64,000 nucleotides of DNA from Pseudomonas sp. S30 (GCF_016518545.1 NZ_JACVTO010000005.1:1-64000), one strand, 5' to 3'; shown: positions 51,325 to 59,488, counted from the stretch's first letter. Notes: generated by a model not told the origin, from the sequence alone. Numbers and translations are program-made.

Positions 51325-53460
51325 CTAGAAGCTCGCCAGGATCGTGTTGATGCCGTCTGCAGGAAACGCCTGTAGCATTTCGGCGCGTACCCCTGCGAAG
51401 TCGATCTCGCCGCGATGGTAGCGTCTGATTTGCGCGCGCATCGCGTCAATGTCCCCTGATGCGTGTAGTTGCGACGCGGCAATGACCGAGACCCGATAGT
51501 CCAACACACGCGCCCATGTCTGGATGGATACTGGGATATGCGCTTGGAAGATCGCGTCGAGGATGTAATCCGGAATGACGGTTTCAGGCGTGATCATTCG
51601 CCCCAAGATGATGGCGAACCACCCCTTTCCGGCGTAACGTGCCATCGTCAGAACGCGCGTCCCGAAACGTGCGATGTCGCCCGATTCCAGCTCCATCTTA
51701 GACGTCGCGATAGTGCGGCTATCTTTGTAGACTTCGCTCAGCACCGAAACGACAGTGCTGACATTGCCGGCGGAGACGAAGTCGACCTCGAAAGTGTGGT
51801 CGGCGAAGTGCGCTGTCAGCCAGGGGTTCCCGTCACACAACTCTTTGAGCGCCGCTTCGCGCCGTAGTCCAGCGATCTGTGCCCCCAGTGCCCTCTTCTT
51901 TGCGGCCGCCTCATCGCCACTGTCGAGTATGCTCTTGGTCGTATCGATAAACGCGCGGTCAAGGTCGGTAATGATCGCACAGCGCTTGCGGATGCGCTCC
52001 TTGTGGAAAAGCACCGCCACATTCTCGAAGCCGGTGCTGCGGATGTTGATCAAGCTGATCCCCAGCTCGTCCAGGCTGAGCCCGAACACCTTTTTAATGA
52101 GGATCGGGATGAGAATCTCCTCGGCGTCGCCCTCGACGAGCACCACGCTTTTGGCGAAGAGGAGATTGCTGCGGACTGCATCAAGGTAGCGCTGGATATT
52201 GCCAATCTGGATGGGGTCAAGTCCCGCAGATGGCTGGAACACCTCACATCGTCCGTCCTGCCGGCCGAGGATGTTGATGTTCACGACGTTGTTCACTTCG
52301 GATATGTGGGTCGAATGGGTCGAATAGATGATCTGGGTATCATCAAAGTTCAGCCGGTCGAACAGTGTTTTCTGGATATGCGTGTGGATGTGCGCCTCCG
52401 GCTCCTCGATAACGAGGAAGTTGGCGAAGGACTCTTTCTGCTTCTGATATTTGAACTCTAGCAGCTTCAGCGTCAGGTAGATCAGGTTTGCACCGCCCAG
52501 GCTCAACTCGTGAATTGCGCCCTCATATTCTTCCTCGCTCTCGCCCACAAATAGCTTGAGCGACTGGAACAGGCGGTCGGCCTCGTCGGACAGATCCGAG
52601 CGGATTGAAAGTGAACGCGGGGAGTAGGTCTCGCCTGCCGCATCGGTGATGGTGTCGCGAATATCGGTGCGGATGGTTCCGACATCTGGTAGGCCCTCGA
52701 TTGCATCGTTAAGCCCCTTTACGAGCGCGGTGATCGGCTCGAAGCTCTGCGGATCGATCGCACCGCTCCGGCACTTGAGCAGAGTTAGGAGGGGGTTGGT
52801 GCGGTTGTTCTGAAAGTCAGCGACTACATCGCGCAGTGCCTGCACGAAGGTGAAGCACACTTCGCGCGAGATTGAGAGCATGCCCGGGATGATGCCGCCG
52901 ATAGCAGGGCTCGTCAGTTCTTGGGGAAAGATTACCGCATCGAAGTCGCCAACCAGTTGCCTATAGATTTCGGGATCGAGGAAGTTTGTGGTGCTCTTGC
53001 CGGTGAAGATCGTTTCATAATCCGAAACGGTGATTTTCGAACGTGCCTCGGCGAGTCCTACGGTATCACCAGCGGCAAGGTCGGCCAGTGTCCGTCGAAC
53101 TGCCGCCTTAGGGCGAAAAATAAGGTTGTAGGTCGCCTTGCCGATCGCGCCGTCGGCGATGTTACCGGTCCCATGGAGAAAGAGGGATTGAATCGCCTCG
53201 TCCTGGGATACCTCATCGAATTCGAGGCTAATGACTATCCAGTGACCGCGCCAGTCGCCAAGGCCCCGGTGGAAATCCTTCTCGTCGAGCCTATATGCCG
53301 CGCGCAGCAGCGTGTCGTCTAACAAGAGACGCAACGCCCGGAACAGGTTGGTCTTGCCTGATCCGTTCTCGCCGATGATCGTGTTTACACCCTTGTTGAA
53401 TATGACATTCGCACACTTGAAATTTCGGTAGTTGACGAGTTGTAACTTTGAAATATGCAC
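51325..53460 (-). CDS. gajA: OLD-family ATPase-TOPRIM nuclease of a Gabija-like system
   Basis: The GTG start at 53460 (HISKLQLVNYRNFKC follows) gives 711 residues. Residues 1-430 are an ABC-type ATPase: GENGSGKTN (about 31-39), the signature region HELSLGGANLIYL, and EEPEAHIHTHIQ (about 350). Residues 435-560 are a TOPRIM domain with its metal-binding Glu in VVLVEGDAEEILIPILI (about 441) and the DxD in IITDLDRAF (about 498). The combination with a UvrD helicase gene is that of class 2 OLD proteins, known as Gabija in phage defence. It exceeds the founding GajA (about 578), so it is a long subtype. Catalytic residues look intact. Confidence 0.9.
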   Translation of the reverse strand: MHISKLQLVNYRNFKCANVIFNKGVNTIIGENGSGKTNLFRALRLLLDDTLLRAAYRLDEKDFHRGLGDWRGHWIVISLEFDEVSQDEAIQSLFLHGTGNIADGAIGKATYNLIFRPKAAVRRTLADLAAGDTVGLAEARSKITVSDYETIFTGKSTTNFLDPEIYRQLVGDFDAVIFPQELTSPAIGGIIPGMLSISREVCFTFVQALRDVVADFQNNRTNPLLTLLKCRSGAIDPQSFEPITALVKGLNDAIEGLPDVGTIRTDIRDTITDAAGETYSPRSLSIRSDLSDEADRLFQSLKLFVGESEEEYEGAIHELSLGGANLIYLTLKLLEFKYQKQKESFANFLVIEEPEAHIHTHIQKTLFDRLNFDDTQIIYSTHSTHISEVNNVVNINILGRQDGRCEVFQPSAGLDPIQIGNIQRYLDAVRSNLLFAKSVVLVEGDAEEILIPILIKKVFGLSLDELGISLINIRSTGFENVAVLFHKERIRKRCAIITDLDRAFIDTTKSILDSGDEAAAKKRALGAQIAGLRREAALKELCDGNPWLTAHFADHTFEVDFVSAGNVSTVVSVLSEVYKDSRTIATSKMELESGDIARFGTRVLTMARYAGKGWFAIILGRMITPETVIPDYILDAIFQAHIPVSIQTWARVLDYRVSVIAASQLHASGDIDAMRAQIRRYHRGEIDFAGVRAEMLQAFPADGINTILASF

Positions 53461-53915
53461 GAATAACGTACCCCCGCTTAGCCGTAGCTCACTATTTTAG
53501 CCTGCACAATCGAGCTGGAGCATTGTGCACTCCCGTGGCTTGGTGGTGAAGATGCGGCTCAATCGCTTAGCAAAGCGCCGATCGATTCCTGCATTGTTGG
53601 CGGACACAAGACCCGGCGGCCCTGCAAACGCTGCAGCCCCTGCGATGTTGACCGGGAGTAATCGGAGTAGACCACAATATTGATTGATGACGGGGTAGTC
53701 CAAAACGAATTTTGCTGCCAGTGAGTGGCTGCCCTTGGCCGCTTGTCACCCGTTACGACCGAACGATTTGGGGCGACTGCGGCCGATGAAGGAAGCGCCA
53801 TTTCGAGTGGTGACATACATATCCTTGCCATTGGCTAGATTCAGTAGAATACGGGCCTCGAAAAATCTATAAATAGTTACAAACAGTAACGCGTTGAATT
53901 AAATTAAAAAAATCA
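53461..53915. other. Non-coding right part of the element
   Basis: These 455 bp lie upstream of gajA. They should hold its promoter. Short open frames on the minus strand (for example 53559-53831) have no recognisable product. The stretch 53855-53915 is very AT-rich (tataaatagttacaaacagt) and may include a promoter or recombinase-binding sites. Confidence 0.45.
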
Positions 53916-53948
53916 ATACTAACGGTTAGTAAGGGTCCGGAAGAGTTG
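53916..53948 (-). repeat. Right end: terminal inverted repeat plus GAGTTG core
   Basis: Read inward on the minus strand from 53942 the element begins TTCCGG-ACC-CTT-A-CTAA-CC-GTTAG-TA-TT, matching the left end in the blocks TTCCGG, CTT, CTAA and GTTAG with one extra base. Next to it, GAGTTG (53943-53948) is the second copy of the core hexamer and continues into umuC. Confidence 0.85.
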
Positions 53949-53983
53949 CAGTCGATCAGCGCGAACACCGGCTCATTGCGCAT
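53943..53983 (-). pseudogene. umuC: umuC 5' fragment
   Basis: On the minus strand, ATG 53983 starts MRNEPVFALIDC, followed by AAC-TC, at which point the element begins. This is the N terminus of UmuC with the first catalytic Asp (Asp11). It overlaps the end of umuD by 11 nt, the normal umuDC coupling. It continues at 37424 after the 16.5-kb insertion. In place the fragment would run on for only a few codons into element DNA and give no polymerase. Confidence 0.93.
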
Positions 53984-54410
53984 GATCGCGTACGCTGTAG
54001 CGAACCACACCCCAGATGACCAGGTCATCCCCCTCCAGTACCTGCCGTGGCGGGTAGCTGGGATTTTCGGACTGAAGTATCAATTCCTCGCCGCGACGAT
54101 GCAGCCGCTTGCAGACGGCCTCGGCGTTGATCGCGGCGATCACGATGTCGCCATGCACGGCCTCGTTGCCACGGTCCACGATCAGCAGGTCACCCGAATG
54201 GATGCCCGCGCCCTGCATGCTGTCGCCCTCCACCTTCACCAGATACACATGCGGCGCGCGCAGCTCGAACAGTTCATCGAGAGAGATATGCCGCTCGAGG
54301 TGATCGGTCGCAGGAGAGGGAAAGCCTGCGGGCACCCGGGACGTGTACAGAGGCACCGCAGCAGGGCCGCCGGTCGGGATGCCCAGAAAAGTGACGATCA
54401 TGACGGTCAT
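53973..54410 (-). CDS. umuD: UmuD, error-prone repair polymerase accessory protein
   Basis: The start taken is ATG 54410 (MTVMIVTFLGIPTGG, 145 residues); ATG 54401 is also possible, and a TTG at 54416 less so. It is a LexA-like S24 protein: self-cleavage site in VPAGFPSPATD (Ala-Gly instead of the Cys-Gly of E. coli), catalytic Ser in VEGDSMQGAG, and catalytic Lys in AEAVCKRLHR. After RecA-stimulated cleavage UmuD' would bind UmuC, but UmuC is split in this genome, so UmuD has no local partner. Controlled by the LexA box just upstream. Confidence 0.92.
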   Translation of the reverse strand: MTVMIVTFLGIPTGGPAAVPLYTSRVPAGFPSPATDHLERHISLDELFELRAPHVYLVKVEGDSMQGAGIHSGDLLIVDRGNEAVHGDIVIAAINAEAVCKRLHRRGEELILQSENPSYPPRQVLEGDDLVIWGVVRYSVRDHAQ

Positions 54411-54423
54411 ACTCAACCATAAA

Positions 54424-54439
54424 CTGTATATTCGTACAG
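54424..54439. promoter_or_regulatory. LexA (SOS) box
   Basis: CTGTATATTCGTACAG fits CTG-N10-CAG with an AT-rich centre. It lies 14 bp upstream of the umuD start and 72 bp upstream of the divergent SRAP gene, so one box can serve both. Confidence 0.85.
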
Positions 54440-54510
54440 TAAACGGTCAGTCCTGCTCGGCGTCAACGCGCAGGCACGTAAAGCCGACGAACGAACGAAC
54501 GAGGTGAATC

Positions 54511-55209
54511 ATGTGCGGGCGCTACTCGATCTACGAAAGCATGGATCACTACCTCCGGCAGCTGAGCCTCGAACTGGTGGTGATCGACGGCTACGACGAC
54601 ACGCGGATAAACCGCTACAACGTCGCCCCCTCCTCCCGCGTGCAGGTGATACGCCCCGTGCCGGGCGGTGTGGGCGTGGATACGGTGAAATGGGGCTGGT
54701 CGCCTTCGTGGGCCCGCGGCAAGCGCGTCGACCCGATCAATGCCAGGGTCGAGACGCTGACATCGAACAGGTTCTTCACGTCCCTATGGCCCGCAGGCCG
54801 GGCACTGGCGCCGGCCAATGGCTGGTTCGAGTGGGTCAGCGATCCGGCGCAGCCCAAACGCAAGCAAGCGTGCTACATCAGCGCGCGGTCGGGTGAACCC
54901 TTGTACTTCGCCGCGTTGGCACAGGTGCATGATCGCCAGGCAGTGCACGCGCAAGACGGCTTCGTGATCCTCACCGCAGCCGCCGACGAGGGCCTCGTAG
55001 CGCTGCACGAGCGCAAACCGGTGGTGCTGACGCCCGACCTCGCCAGGGAGTGGGTCGATGCTGGCACCACGCCGATGCGCGCCGAAGAAATCACACGTGA
55101 GGGCGGCCGCCCTTGCGCGGATTTCATCTGGCATCCAGTAGGCGCTGCGGTGGGAAATGTGCGCAATGAGGGGGCGGGTTTGATAGAGCCGATGGGGCTG
55201 GTGAAGTGA
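54511..55209 (+). CDS. SOS response-associated peptidase / abasic-site crosslinker (SRAP, YedK/HMCES family)
   Basis: The protein has 232 residues with a good ribosome site (gaggtga). It has the SRAP active site: catalytic Cys2 (MCGRYSIY), NARVETL (Asn and Glu), WFEW in APANGWFEWVSD and the His in GLVALHERKPVVL. Members covalently trap abasic sites in single-stranded DNA to protect them. It is divergent from umuD and shares its LexA box, so it should be SOS-induced. It ends 160 bp before the convergent hydrolase gene. Confidence 0.92.
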   Translation: MCGRYSIYESMDHYLRQLSLELVVIDGYDDTRINRYNVAPSSRVQVIRPVPGGVGVDTVKWGWSPSWARGKRVDPINARVETLTSNRFFTSLWPAGRALAPANGWFEWVSDPAQPKRKQACYISARSGEPLYFAALAQVHDRQAVHAQDGFVILTAAADEGLVALHERKPVVLTPDLAREWVDAGTTPMRAEEITREGGRPCADFIWHPVGAAVGNVRNEGAGLIEPMGLVK

Positions 55210-55369
55210 TGGGTCAGGCATGATTTCCTCCGAACGCCGTAACTTTCGCCAAACTCATCGTGTTCGACAGGCCGGCCCCGATACGCAGCGATCGCCCGAC
55301 CCCGCTTGGTTCAAGCCAAACTACCGGGCAAGGTTCGACGCAGCACCGATCAAGCGCGTTTGCAAATAC

Positions 55370-56695
55370 CTAGACGTCCAGCAAAGCCCCGAGGACTGTC
55401 TTGCGTTCAGCATCGAAATCGACCCAGATCGTGCAAGTCTCATCGCCCACGCACGCATCATAGGTGCAGCTCAGACGGTCCCCGTTCGGCTGATAATGCG
55501 TCATGTGCAACGAGAAGACGTGGTGGAAAAGCTCGCGTTCCTGCACCTGCTCGGTGAGTTCGTCCAGGCCCTCAACGCTGTCGAAGACTGCACAATCCAT
55601 TGACTCGTTTGGTTTGCCGGAAACAACGGCCATTAGAAACTGGCGTAAGTGCTGCGTGAGCAAGGGCTCTTCACCAGGCGGGGCCAAGCTTTCGGCAAGG
55701 CGCAAACTGGGCGAATAGCGCTCAGCGACCCCATCGATGATCGTTTCAATCTGCGCGTCGCCCAGGTTGGCCAGCGCGACGACAGTCACGCCTCGCTGAT
55801 CGTAACGGCGAAACCCTGCTACGAACCCTTGCCAGCTACCCAGGTGACCATGAACCGGACTGCCCTCGATGTCCGTTGCAAGGTCCCATCCGAATCCATA
55901 CGGGTAACGCTGGCCGCAGCCCAGCAAACTGGCCTTGAACATCTCCTGCCATGAGGCCGCAGACAGTAGAGACCTGCGAGCCACCACCGAGTCCCAGGCT
56001 GCCCAATCCTGCAGGCTGAGATACAGCGATCCGGATCCCAGCCTGTTCGCCTCTTTGGATACGGGCTCCTGATTGCACACGACACCCTCGATGTGCTCAT
56101 ACCCCGCCGCTCGATGCCGCAAAATACGCGATTCATCGATCATGCACGCCGTCATCATTGCGCACGGTTCGAACACCCTGCTGCGCAGGAAGTCACCCAA
56201 ATGAACCCCCGACACTCGACTGACCAGAATGCCCAGCAACGAGTAGCCCAGGTTGCTGTAACGCCAACGCCGTCCAGAAGCGAACTCCGGCGTCTGGTCA
56301 TAGGCCTGAAGGACATAATCTTCGTCTGTGAAGGGTCGGCTGACATCAATGCAGTCCTCTCCCAACCCAGAGGTGTGGTTGAGTAGATGCCTGACGGTGA
56401 TGGTCCGCCACGTTACCGGTGCCATCGGAAAATAGTCCGACAGCGCGCCATCCAGCGTGATGAGTTTGTCTTCCACCAGCAACATGATGGCGGCTGCGGT
56501 GAACATCTTCCCCACTGAGCCTGACTGGAAAAGTGTGTACGGGTACACCGGTACGCCGTGTTCGAGGTTGGCCTGGCCGTATCCTCGGTGATAAATCACC
56601 TCGCCATTTCGAAGAATACCCAGGCTCAGGCCCGGGATTTCCTGGCGATGCATTTCATCGTTTATGAATTTGTCGATTGTAGGTTTCACGATCAT
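55370..56695 (-). CDS. Serine hydrolase, beta-lactamase (class C/PBP4*)-like family
   Basis: The start ATG 56695 (MIVKPTIDKFINDEMHRQE) gives 441 residues. The catalytic Ser-x-x-Lys is SGSVGKMF (about 61-64), the Tyr-x-Asn is YSNLGYSLLG, and the third box is HLGSWQG. There is no signal peptide, so it is probably cytoplasmic. A C-terminal extension of about 100 residues after about 335 is beta-rich and specific to this subgroup. Family members hydrolyse esters or peptides as often as beta-lactams, so resistance is not implied. Confidence 0.85.
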   Translation of the reverse strand: MIVKPTIDKFINDEMHRQEIPGLSLGILRNGEVIYHRGYGQANLEHGVPVYPYTLFQSGSVGKMFTAAAIMLLVEDKLITLDGALSDYFPMAPVTWRTITVRHLLNHTSGLGEDCIDVSRPFTDEDYVLQAYDQTPEFASGRRWRYSNLGYSLLGILVSRVSGVHLGDFLRSRVFEPCAMMTACMIDESRILRHRAAGYEHIEGVVCNQEPVSKEANRLGSGSLYLSLQDWAAWDSVVARRSLLSAASWQEMFKASLLGCGQRYPYGFGWDLATDIEGSPVHGHLGSWQGFVAGFRRYDQRGVTVVALANLGDAQIETIIDGVAERYSPSLRLAESLAPPGEEPLLTQHLRQFLMAVVSGKPNESMDCAVFDSVEGLDELTEQVQERELFHHVFSLHMTHYQPNGDRLSCTYDACVGDETCTIWVDFDAERKTVLGALLDV

Positions 56696-56920
56696 TGCTT
56701 TTCGAGAGGAAGCCGCAGAACAAGCAGATCGGTTCCGATCCCGTCTCCACGGGTGCTTCACAAAGATTGAAAATTTCAGGCCCAGCTGGAAGTTGCCAGG
56801 GTGAATTCAGTCACGGGCCGATCGACATAGTCTACGACACCCACAACTTGCTCGATGATTTCCATAGGCCTGACGGCTTGCTCAATCGGGCAATCGCGCG
56901 CATGATTCCCTCCTCATAGG

Positions 56921-56932
56921 ATAGGGGGGTAT
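56921..56932. promoter_or_regulatory. Candidate DmeR operator
   Basis: ATA-GGGGGG-TAT is an inverted repeat around a G6 tract, the kind of site bound by RcnR/CsoR-type metal sensors. It ends 3 bp before the dmeR start, so the sensor should repress its own operon. The G tract could also serve as the ribosome site, which would couple repression and translation. Confidence 0.65.
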
Positions 56933-56935
56933 GCT

Positions 56936-57211
56936 ATGGCGCATACACAGGCGGGAAAGGACGAGTTGCTCAAGCGTGTGAAACGCATCGCCGGCCAAGT
57001 GCAGGCCATTGAACGTGCCTTGGAGGGTGAGGCCGATTGTGCAAAGACCTTGCATCTGGTGGCTGCAACCCGAGGGGCGATCAATGGGCTGCTCGACGAG
57101 ATAATCGAAGATCATGCTCGCGAGCACGTCGCCAAACCGGGTCTGACCGATCAGGAACGGGCGCAGGGCTTGGAAGAACTGTTGCAAGCCATTCGCCGAT
57201 ATTCGAAGTGA
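56936..57211 (+). CDS. dmeR: Metal-sensing repressor of the CsoR/RcnR family
   Basis: The protein has 91 residues, all helical. It has the family's first helix (KDELLKRVKRIAGQVQAIERAL), the metal-site Cys in ADCAKTLHLV, His residues in IEDHAREHV, and N-terminal His3, which together form a His-Cys-His-His site as in RcnR/FrmR-like nickel/cobalt or formaldehyde sensors. The exporter 7 bp downstream is of the DmeF type, so nickel or cobalt is the probable signal. It would release the operator when metal binds. Confidence 0.85.
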   Translation: MAHTQAGKDELLKRVKRIAGQVQAIERALEGEADCAKTLHLVAATRGAINGLLDEIIEDHAREHVAKPGLTDQERAQGLEELLQAIRRYSK

Positions 57212-57218
57212 GGCAGAA

Positions 57219-58124
57219 ATGAGCACTGCTGATCACGTTCACAGCCACAACTTCCTGGGCGCAGGGCACGATGCCAATGCCAGACGAACCTTGTGGGTCG
57301 TGGCCCTGACAGTCGTGATGATGGTGGGTGAAATTTCTGCCGGCTACCTCACCGGCTCAATGGCCCTGCTGGCCGATGGTTTCCACATGGCAACCCACGC
57401 GGGCGCACTGGGCATTGCAGCGGCGGCGTATGCGTTTGCCCGCAAGCATTCGGAAAACTCCGCTTACAGCTTCGGCACAGGCAAGGTGGGCGACCTGGGT
57501 GGCTTCGCTTCTGCGTTGATTCTCGGCCTGATCTCGTTGTGCATCGGTGTGGAGTCGGTCATGCGCCTCTTCGAGCCGACGCAGGTGCAGTTTGCAATGG
57601 CGATTTTGATCGCAGTGATGGGGCTGATGGTCAACATCGTCAGTGCGCTGTTGCTCGCTGGCGGCGGGCACGGCCATTCCCACGATCATCACGGGCACTC
57701 GCACGACGAGGACAACAACCTGCGCTCGGCCTATGTGCATGTGCTCGCCGACGCGGTGACCTCCGTCTTGGCGATCGTGGCATTGTTGGCGGGCAAGTAT
57801 CTGGGCTGGGTATGGCTGGATCCGGCGATGGGCGTCGTGGGCGCAGTGGTCATCGCGCGTTGGGCGTGGTCGCTGATGTGTGATACTGCATCGGTGCTGC
57901 TGGACAGGACAGATGGGCACGTCGCCGAGGAAATTCGCGAATTGCTGGACCAGTCCGGCAAGTTTCAGATCACAGACCTGCACGTATGGCGAGTCGGGCC
58001 GCAAGCGCGAGCGGCCATCGTGAGTCTCCAAGGCACATCCGAGTTTTCCGCTGATGACGTACGGGCCGCACTAAGGTCAGTACACGAGGTCACCCACCTG
58101 ACCGTCGAGTACCGGGCAGCATGA
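57219..58124 (+). CDS. dmeF: Cation diffusion facilitator, Co/Ni efflux type
   Basis: The protein has 301 residues. It starts with a His-rich end and LGAGHDANARRTLWVVALT, typical for DmeF. There are six membrane helices between about 25 and 205, with metal-site residues in LLADGFHMATHAG (His-x-x-x-Asp-like pairs) and HVLADAVTSV, and a His-rich loop between helices 4 and 5 (GHGHSHDHHGHSHDED). The C-terminal cytoplasmic domain (about 215-300) ends VTHLTVEYRAA. It exports divalent metal in exchange for protons. Co-transcribed with dmeR. Confidence 0.9.
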   Translation: MSTADHVHSHNFLGAGHDANARRTLWVVALTVVMMVGEISAGYLTGSMALLADGFHMATHAGALGIAAAAYAFARKHSENSAYSFGTGKVGDLGGFASALILGLISLCIGVESVMRLFEPTQVQFAMAILIAVMGLMVNIVSALLLAGGGHGHSHDHHGHSHDEDNNLRSAYVHVLADAVTSVLAIVALLAGKYLGWVWLDPAMGVVGAVVIARWAWSLMCDTASVLLDRTDGHVAEEIRELLDQSGKFQITDLHVWRVGPQARAAIVSLQGTSEFSADDVRAALRSVHEVTHLTVEYRAA

Positions 58125-58188
58125 ATTTCCGTATGTAGTGAACGCGGGCCATCCGACGACACCTCTTCTCCATCGACTGGGTATCCAT

Positions 58189-58383
58189 ATGGCAAAGGAC
58201 ATCGAAAACCCTTGCGTATCGCAGTGCCGATTGAACGGCGAGATGTGCGTGAGCTGTGGTCGCACCAAGGAAGAAATTCGCACATGGCGAAAGATGAAGC
58301 GGCCTGAGAAGAAGGCGACGGTGCAGAAGGCAGCCGAGCGTATGAAAAGTGTCAAGAAGAAGAAGAAGAAGTCCAAGGCTTAG
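58189..58383 (+). CDS. DUF1289 protein
   Basis: The ATG at 58189 (MAKDIENPCVSQCRL) gives 64 residues; an upstream start at 58138 is not needed. The DUF1289 cysteine pattern is intact (NPCVSQCRLNGEMCVSCGRTKEEI), followed by a strongly basic lysine-rich tail (KKKKKKSKA). It probably binds zinc or an Fe-S centre and perhaps nucleic acid; function unknown. It follows dmeF by about 65 bp. Confidence 0.88.
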   Translation: MAKDIENPCVSQCRLNGEMCVSCGRTKEEIRTWRKMKRPEKKATVQKAAERMKSVKKKKKKSKA

Positions 58384-58739
58384 AGCCAATGCCCCTCGAC
58401 CTTCAGGCGGGTGGCACCCGAGCCGATAGCAGATGAGGTGCAGGATCTGAATGGCTCTGCTTATCCTTGTAGGCGTTCGTCCTTGCACCCTCCGTAGCGC
58501 GCTGTGGCTACAAACTGTATTAGCCTTAGCGTGAATGGCTACGTAAGACCCATTGCTGCCCCTCGAAGAAGACCGTTCACTGCCAAATGCGAAAATCTTC
58601 TCGCACTCCCTCCCATAATTCGGCTTAGGCAGCAATCGACTTAACGGTTCTCCGGCGCGGGTAACTGCTTGGCACGTTTATAAATGACTTCGCTCGCATG
58701 ATAGGTTGAGCGCTCACCCCCATGACTAGGCAAGCGTGA
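58384..58739. other. Non-coding gap before the SMI1-like gene
   Basis: No gene, RNA or convincing terminator is visible in these 356 bp. Open frames on the minus strand here cross the DUF1289 gene and look like shadows. Confidence 0.45.
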
Positions 58740-59108
58740 ATGACAACAGACCCGTTTCGAATCCCTACAGAGGCCGAAATCGCAGAAGCAGAGCGTATCC
58801 TCCAATTCCGTTTCCCGGCCGAATATATCCAGTTTCTAAAAGGAGGCAGCAACGTTGAAAACGCGATTTTCGAGGCAGCGGTGATCTTGAGAGGTAGCAG
58901 CCACTTAGACATATTTGAAATTGCCGATCACGCTTGGAGTCACGAGGACGTATCGCGAGACTGGTTGCCTTTCATCGAAGACAACGGTGACTACTTTTTG
59001 ACTTCGGAGTCAGGCGCCGTTCGATTCTGGTCGCATCAAGGGTCTACAGATGAGTGTTGGCCTTCCTTTTCTGCGTGGTTTCAACAAGTCTGCATAGAAT
59101 GCAGGTAG
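58740..59108 (+). CDS. SMI1/KNR4-family immunity-like protein
   Basis: The protein has 122 residues with the SMI1/KNR4 pattern: an opening helix (PTEAEIAEAERILQFRFPAEYIQFLKGGS), central beta strands, and a closing segment FIEDNGDYFLTSESGAVRFWSHQG. Many proteins of this family neutralise contact-dependent or polymorphic toxins. No toxin gene lies beside it, so it is an orphan immunity gene or has another role. Base composition is lower in GC than the neighbours. Confidence 0.85.
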   Translation: MTTDPFRIPTEAEIAEAERILQFRFPAEYIQFLKGGSNVENAIFEAAVILRGSSHLDIFEIADHAWSHEDVSRDWLPFIEDNGDYFLTSESGAVRFWSHQGSTDECWPSFSAWFQQVCIECR

Positions 59109-59170
59109 TCGGCAGCAATGGGTCGTTGACAGGCACTCGCGCTTGACCGCTGACGAGCTATGGCAAAGCT

Positions 59171-59488
59171 TCAGGTAGGTAAATGCTTGCACCTCTTGAA
59201 TGGCATCTCCAAAGACTTTGCGATCCGTTCCAGAATGGCCATGCACTTTTCAGAAACTACCAGCGGTGGTTCGTCAATCATGTAAAGCAGGTGCTCGAAC
59301 GCTAAGCCAGCCTCGTGGTGATCGACATAGTCAAGAACGATTTCACCCCCATTTTGCAAACCTGCTTGAGCTAATGCATGGTCTTCCGGCACTGAGCCTA
59401 GCTGTTCGTATGCCATGGACATCAGCGTCGAGATCTCCTCAAGTGCCTCAACGAAATCGATCCTCAAGTCGTTACCAGGGTGGCTCAT
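59171..59488 (-). CDS. MafI-like immunity protein (tentative)
   Basis: The ATG at 59488 (MSHPGNDLRIDFVEALEEI) gives 105 residues, mostly helical and acidic. EHLLYMIDEPPLVVSEKCMAILERIAKSLEMP resembles the end of MafI-family immunity proteins. No signal peptide or membrane segment. It converges with the SMI1-like gene 62 bp away. Both look like residues of a toxin-immunity locus; assignment to MafI is from memory. Confidence 0.6.
   Translation of the reverse strand: MSHPGNDLRIDFVEALEEISTLMSMAYEQLGSVPEDHALAQAGLQNGGEIVLDYVDHHEAGLAFEHLLYMIDEPPLVVSEKCMAILERIAKSLEMPFKRCKHLPT

Larger units (their letters stand above)
37420..53948. mobile_element. 16.5-kb Tn554-like site-specific transposon carrying two defence modules, inserted in umuC
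   Basis: Both ends are fixed by the interrupted gene. The left junction at 37420-37425 and right junction at 53943-53948 share the hexamer GAGTTG, part of the umuC codons Cys-Asn-Ser. Inward from the hexamers are imperfect terminal inverted repeats of about 27 bp (separate entries). The element encodes three tyrosine recombinases and a TnpC-like protein in one overlapping operon at its left end, then a Mokosh-like pair and a Gabija-like pair. Recombinase trios with a short core repeat and insertion in a conserved DNA-repair gene are known from Tn554 (radC). The RIT and GMT (gamma-mobile-trio) elements also carry recombinase trios; which group this belongs to needs sequence comparison. Confidence 0.92.

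Noticed and set aside
53559-53831. A 90-codon minus-strand frame upstream of gajA
   Set aside because: No family or ribosome site; probably promoter and spacer sequence.
56695-56919. A 74-codon plus-strand frame before dmeR ending in IVYDTHNLLDDFHRPDGLL
   Set aside because: It could be a gene remnant, but it overlaps the start of the hydrolase gene on the other strand and no family is recognised.
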